Positions 21,122-23,561 of a DNA stretch of 23,561 nt are shown here, piece by piece. The DNA comes from Reticulomyxa filosa (lineage: Eukaryota; Foraminifera; Reticulomyxidae). The notes below the pieces were generated by a model that saw only the letters and a program-made list of their open reading frames with translations, searched no databases and was not told the DNA's origin. Numbering within the stretch: the first letter of the stretch is position 1; every line of letters begins with the position of its first letter. The stretch is from positions 1-23,561 of the forward strand of contig ASPP01013044.1 of assembly GCA_000512085.1 (NCBI GenBank), given 5' to 3'. A program made the translations under genes and the position numbers.

Positions 21122-21679
21122 TTTCTCTACCTTTACAATTATTTTGCTTTTTCTGTAGGCCCTTGCCTTGTTTACAACCTTAAATTTCTTTTCAATTGGA
21201 ACAAAAAATAAATCATTTTTATTTTTGCATCGGTTTAATTTTCACCAACTTTTTGCAGTATTGCAACACCATGCTCAGTTGCAAATTATTAATTTTCTCG
21301 TGTTGCATAAACATTGCAGAATTTTCACATTGGCGTCCTACCATTCTGAAACTCATTCATTATAGTCGAGTTTATCCGTCATAGATTCGTTCGATTGTCT
21401 ATATTTTATTGTTTGTGTCTGTTGAAATTTGAATTCAAATTTGCATATTCGTCGACGGGCAATTTGGCATTTAAATTCCTTTATTTGTCGATAGATATTC
21501 AAATTTCAAAATATATTGAATCAGTTACCACAATAATATTCATTTGGATGGATCCAATGCTGATATTGATATATTATTGAATTATTATTTTATATTGGAA
21601 TAGAGATATTTGAAATTGTTATATGGGTCTTAAGCTTTGTACGGCGACAAATGTCTCATGTCCTCTTTTTTTTTTAAAG
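21122..21679. other. AT-rich region downstream of RTF1
   Basis: This holds the RTF1 3' UTR and T-rich DNA. Open frames on the plus strand (21168-21365, 21395-21580) are rich in Phe, Leu and Ile from T-rich composition and show no family signal. TTGTACGGCGA near 21635 recurs near 22793 and marks the left side of a possible duplication. Confidence 0.45.
21207..21212 (+). terminator. Candidate polyadenylation signal AATAAA of RTF1
   Basis: The hexamer lies 86 bases after the RTF1 stop codon and is followed by a T-rich stretch, a suitable position for polyadenylation. Confidence 0.4.
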
Positions 21680-21831
21680 AAGCAGGCAAAACTTGCGATA
21701 AACTTGCAACCAAGTTATCCAAAAATGACATCATGAGCTTTTTTGAAAAAAAGAAAATCAAAGCAATTTGTCAATCACAAACTACAGAAGTTACATTTAA
21801 TGAAATAGATAAACTAATTAAACAAAACTAA
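21680..21831 (+). CDS. Possible orphan 3' exon of unknown gene
   Basis: After TTTTTTTTTAAAG (possible acceptor AG at 21678-21679) an open frame encodes about 50 residues, AGKTCDKLATKLSKNDIMSF and onward to FNEIDKLIKQN, then TAA. The composition is balanced, with charged residues, unlike the Phe/Leu-rich chance frames nearby, so it may be a real terminal exon or a relic. I recognise no family. No convincing upstream exon is visible. It sits at the left edge of the diverged duplication described at 21835-22290. Confidence 0.25.
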
Positions 21832-21834
21832 AAA

Positions 21835-22290
21835 AAATTCAATATAGAATAAAATTTAAATACTTACCATAATCAAAAAAGGTGTGAAGTTATTTTATTG
21901 ACTTAGTTAGTAGAAAAGTGGATCAATTTTATTTGACATTTTTACTTGTTGTTTATATTCTGGTTGTCAGAGTGTTTACTGCAACTTCGTTTGGACTGTT
22001 TAGCAGTTGAAAGATATTTGACATTTCACGATATATTAGATTTTCAGCTAGCATAAAAAAAAATTTTTATATAATATGAAAAGATTTACTAGTAAAAAAA
22101 TTTGTTTTTAGTAGCTTGTCTTCTTTTAGTCTTGTCTTTGAAACGCTTTCGCCACGAACTTTGTCCAACACGAAATCGTTAAAAATCTTTGAAGTGATTC
22201 TTCAAAATTCTTTTAGATACTGCAAGATGTTGTAGTTCAAAATACAATTTTTTTTTGCAAAGTTAATGTTAACAATGAAGGATATTAAAA
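21835..22290 (+). repeat. Diverged direct repeat, copy 1
   Basis: Matching blocks occur in the same order as in copy 2 at about 22960-23437: TAGAAAAGTG..TCAATTTT, ACTAGTA.AAAAA, TTTTTAGTAG.TTG, TTCGCCAC, GAAATCGTT/GAAAATCGTT, ATACTGC.AGATGT and CAAAATAC followed by a T run. Offsets between matching blocks stay near 1.13-1.16 kb. No protein is evident in either copy. Confidence 0.6.
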
Positions 22291-22638
22291 TGAATTTTTT
22301 TTCCTTTATGCAGTGAATTAATGCTGTTTACAATATGATGTTTTTTACATTGCAATTTCAGTAGTAATTGATTAATAGCTATCTTATACAGCATTAAATT
22401 CATTAGTGTTCTTTGTTTGATTTTTAAACTATCTTTCGTAATAGACATAAACTGTCGCTCCGCAATATAGTACTGACACAAATTGTCGCTTCTCTAGCTT
22501 TCTAAAATTTAATGTGTATCTAGCTTTAAGAGTTTTTTTTAAAATAGGACTAGCAATACAAGAATGTTATAAGTTAAATTTCATAATTGAAAAATATTGC
22601 TTTTTTTTTAGCAAGAATGAGATCTTATCCAAGTTAAA

Positions 22639-22887
22639 ATGAGCACCTCGTCCCAAAAGGAACACAGTATTCTAATGAAAATAAACAAAAAAGGAAATGA
22701 TCAACAAAACATATCAAATCAACAACAAGTGAAAAAAAAATTTTAAGTTTTAATTTAATCTTTAAAATATCAAAAAAAAAAATCTCAAAGGTTGTACGGC
22801 GAGACAATCAACTGTTGTGAAAACAAATTTGGCTCTTGGTCAGGTGGAACTACAGGAGCAATGCCAATAATCAACCTAATTCTATGA
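22639..22887 (+). CDS. Doubtful small two-exon gene
   Basis: An ATG at 22639 starts 30 codons of polar protein (MSTSSQKEHSILMKINKK...) up to a possible donor GTGAAA at 22729. A candidate acceptor AG at 22802-22803 joins in phase to 27 codons (TINCCENKFGSWSGGTTGAM...) ending in TGA at 22885. The total would be 57 residues. Without splicing the first frame stops at 22744. No family is recognised and the donor is weak, so this may be chance. Confidence 0.18.
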
Positions 22888-22959
22888 GCATTGTTTTCGG
22901 GTGTTGAAGTCTCAGTGAAATATTGAGATTCAATTTATATCTTTTAACAAATTAAAGCA

Positions 22960-23437
22960 AACTAAAACAAAAAATAAAATTAAACACTTATTATTAAAAA
23001 AAGCATGTGAATGTTGTTGATATTGCCATTTAGGCTTATTTAATAGAAAAGTGCCTCAATTTTGTTCAACATTCTTTCTTGTTAATATTATTTTGCTTAG
23101 ACTGTTCATTTTGGTGTTTCGTTTGTTATCTTGTATATATCTGGCCTCGCGCAAAATCGCAATATCAGATATCTGAAAGTTTTTAACTAGTAGAAAAAAT
23201 TTTATTAGTTAAACAAATTTTTCTTTTTTTAGTAGTTTGAAAGTATTTTCTTTGTATCTTTGTCTTTGTTTCTGTTTTCGCCACAATCTTGCTGACGAAA
23301 ATCGTTGTTAATAATCGAAGATTAACTTCAAACTTCTTTCATATACTGCTAGATGTCGCAGTATCTAGTTGTTCTGTGCTTGCCTTCCCTCAAAATACGA
23401 CTTTTTTTTCAAAAGTTTATCTCGATGATGAAAGATT
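22960..23437 (+). repeat. Diverged direct repeat, copy 2
   Basis: This is the partner of 21835-22290, same strand. Similarity begins in the A-rich stretch before TAGAAAAGTGCCTCAATTTT and can be followed past TTTTCGCCACAATCTTGC and ATACTGCTAGATGTCGCAG into the T run near 23402. The copies differ by many substitutions and indels, so the duplication is old. The right end near the window edge is unclear. Confidence 0.6.
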
Positions 23438-23561
23438 ATTTTTTTTTTTTTTTTGCTGCTTGCATATTGGTATTTGCAGCATTGATTTCATCTCTTGATC
23501 GATTTCCAATACGCATTTGCATCAATGTCGGGTTAATTGATTGAAATAAGGATTGTAATTG

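Noticed and set aside
1-23561. tRNA or rRNA genes, CRISPR arrays, bacterial operons, intact transposases
   Set aside because: No cloverleaf, rRNA core, spaced identical repeats, or transposase and reverse transcriptase motifs were seen by eye on either strand.

Overview
The window is nuclear DNA from an intron-rich, AT-rich unicellular eukaryote. Most genes are split by short introns (about 58-170 nt) full of A, T or TA tracts. Several proteins carry Asn-rich insertions, and coding segments are clearly less AT-rich than the introns and spacers. The gene style recalls a rhizarian foraminiferan such as Reticulomyxa, but that is an impression from style, not a proof.

Layout, left to right. (1) 29-1600, plus strand: the 3' part of a PP2A B56 (B') regulatory subunit gene, cut by the left edge. 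(2) 3898-2180, minus: a type II membrane protein with a weak GT-A/GT8-like glycosyltransferase pattern. (3) 4557-6015, plus: a LIV-1 subfamily ZIP zinc transporter (SLC39A7/KE4-like) in four exons, with a His-rich tail. (4) 6664-16715, plus: a 17-exon gene for a protein of about 2,845 residues of the neurobeachin/LRBA/LvsA family (ConA-like, armadillo-like region, PH-BEACH, BEACH, WD40). (5) 18463-17013, minus: a membrane-anchored Shewanella-like PPP phosphatase in three exons. (6) 19014-21121, plus: RTF1, the Plus3-domain subunit of the Paf1 complex. (7) 21122-23561: AT-rich DNA with an ancient direct duplication of about 1.15 kb offset and a few doubtful small exons.

The genes are unrelated housekeeping functions (phosphatase control, glycosylation, zinc transport, vesicle traffic, transcription elongation) and not a pathway cluster. 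Two intergenic regions are divergent promoter regions (3899-4556 and 18464-19013). The BEACH and phosphatase genes converge on 16716-17012.

The most notable pattern is that conserved protein signal changes reading frame inside exons in five of the six multi-exon genes: B56, ZIP, BEACH (once clearly, perhaps twice), phosphatase and RTF1 (twice). Most need one extra base. Draft-assembly indels are the simplest explanation. However, several sites are not in long homopolymers and most shifts have the same direction, so resequencing is worthwhile. Other points of interest are a probable GC-AG intron, A-rich acceptor sites, a possible 54-nt exitron, a 19-bp word shared by an intergenic site and a BEACH-gene exon start, and the diverged direct repeat at the right end. 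No clearly new biological system is demonstrated.
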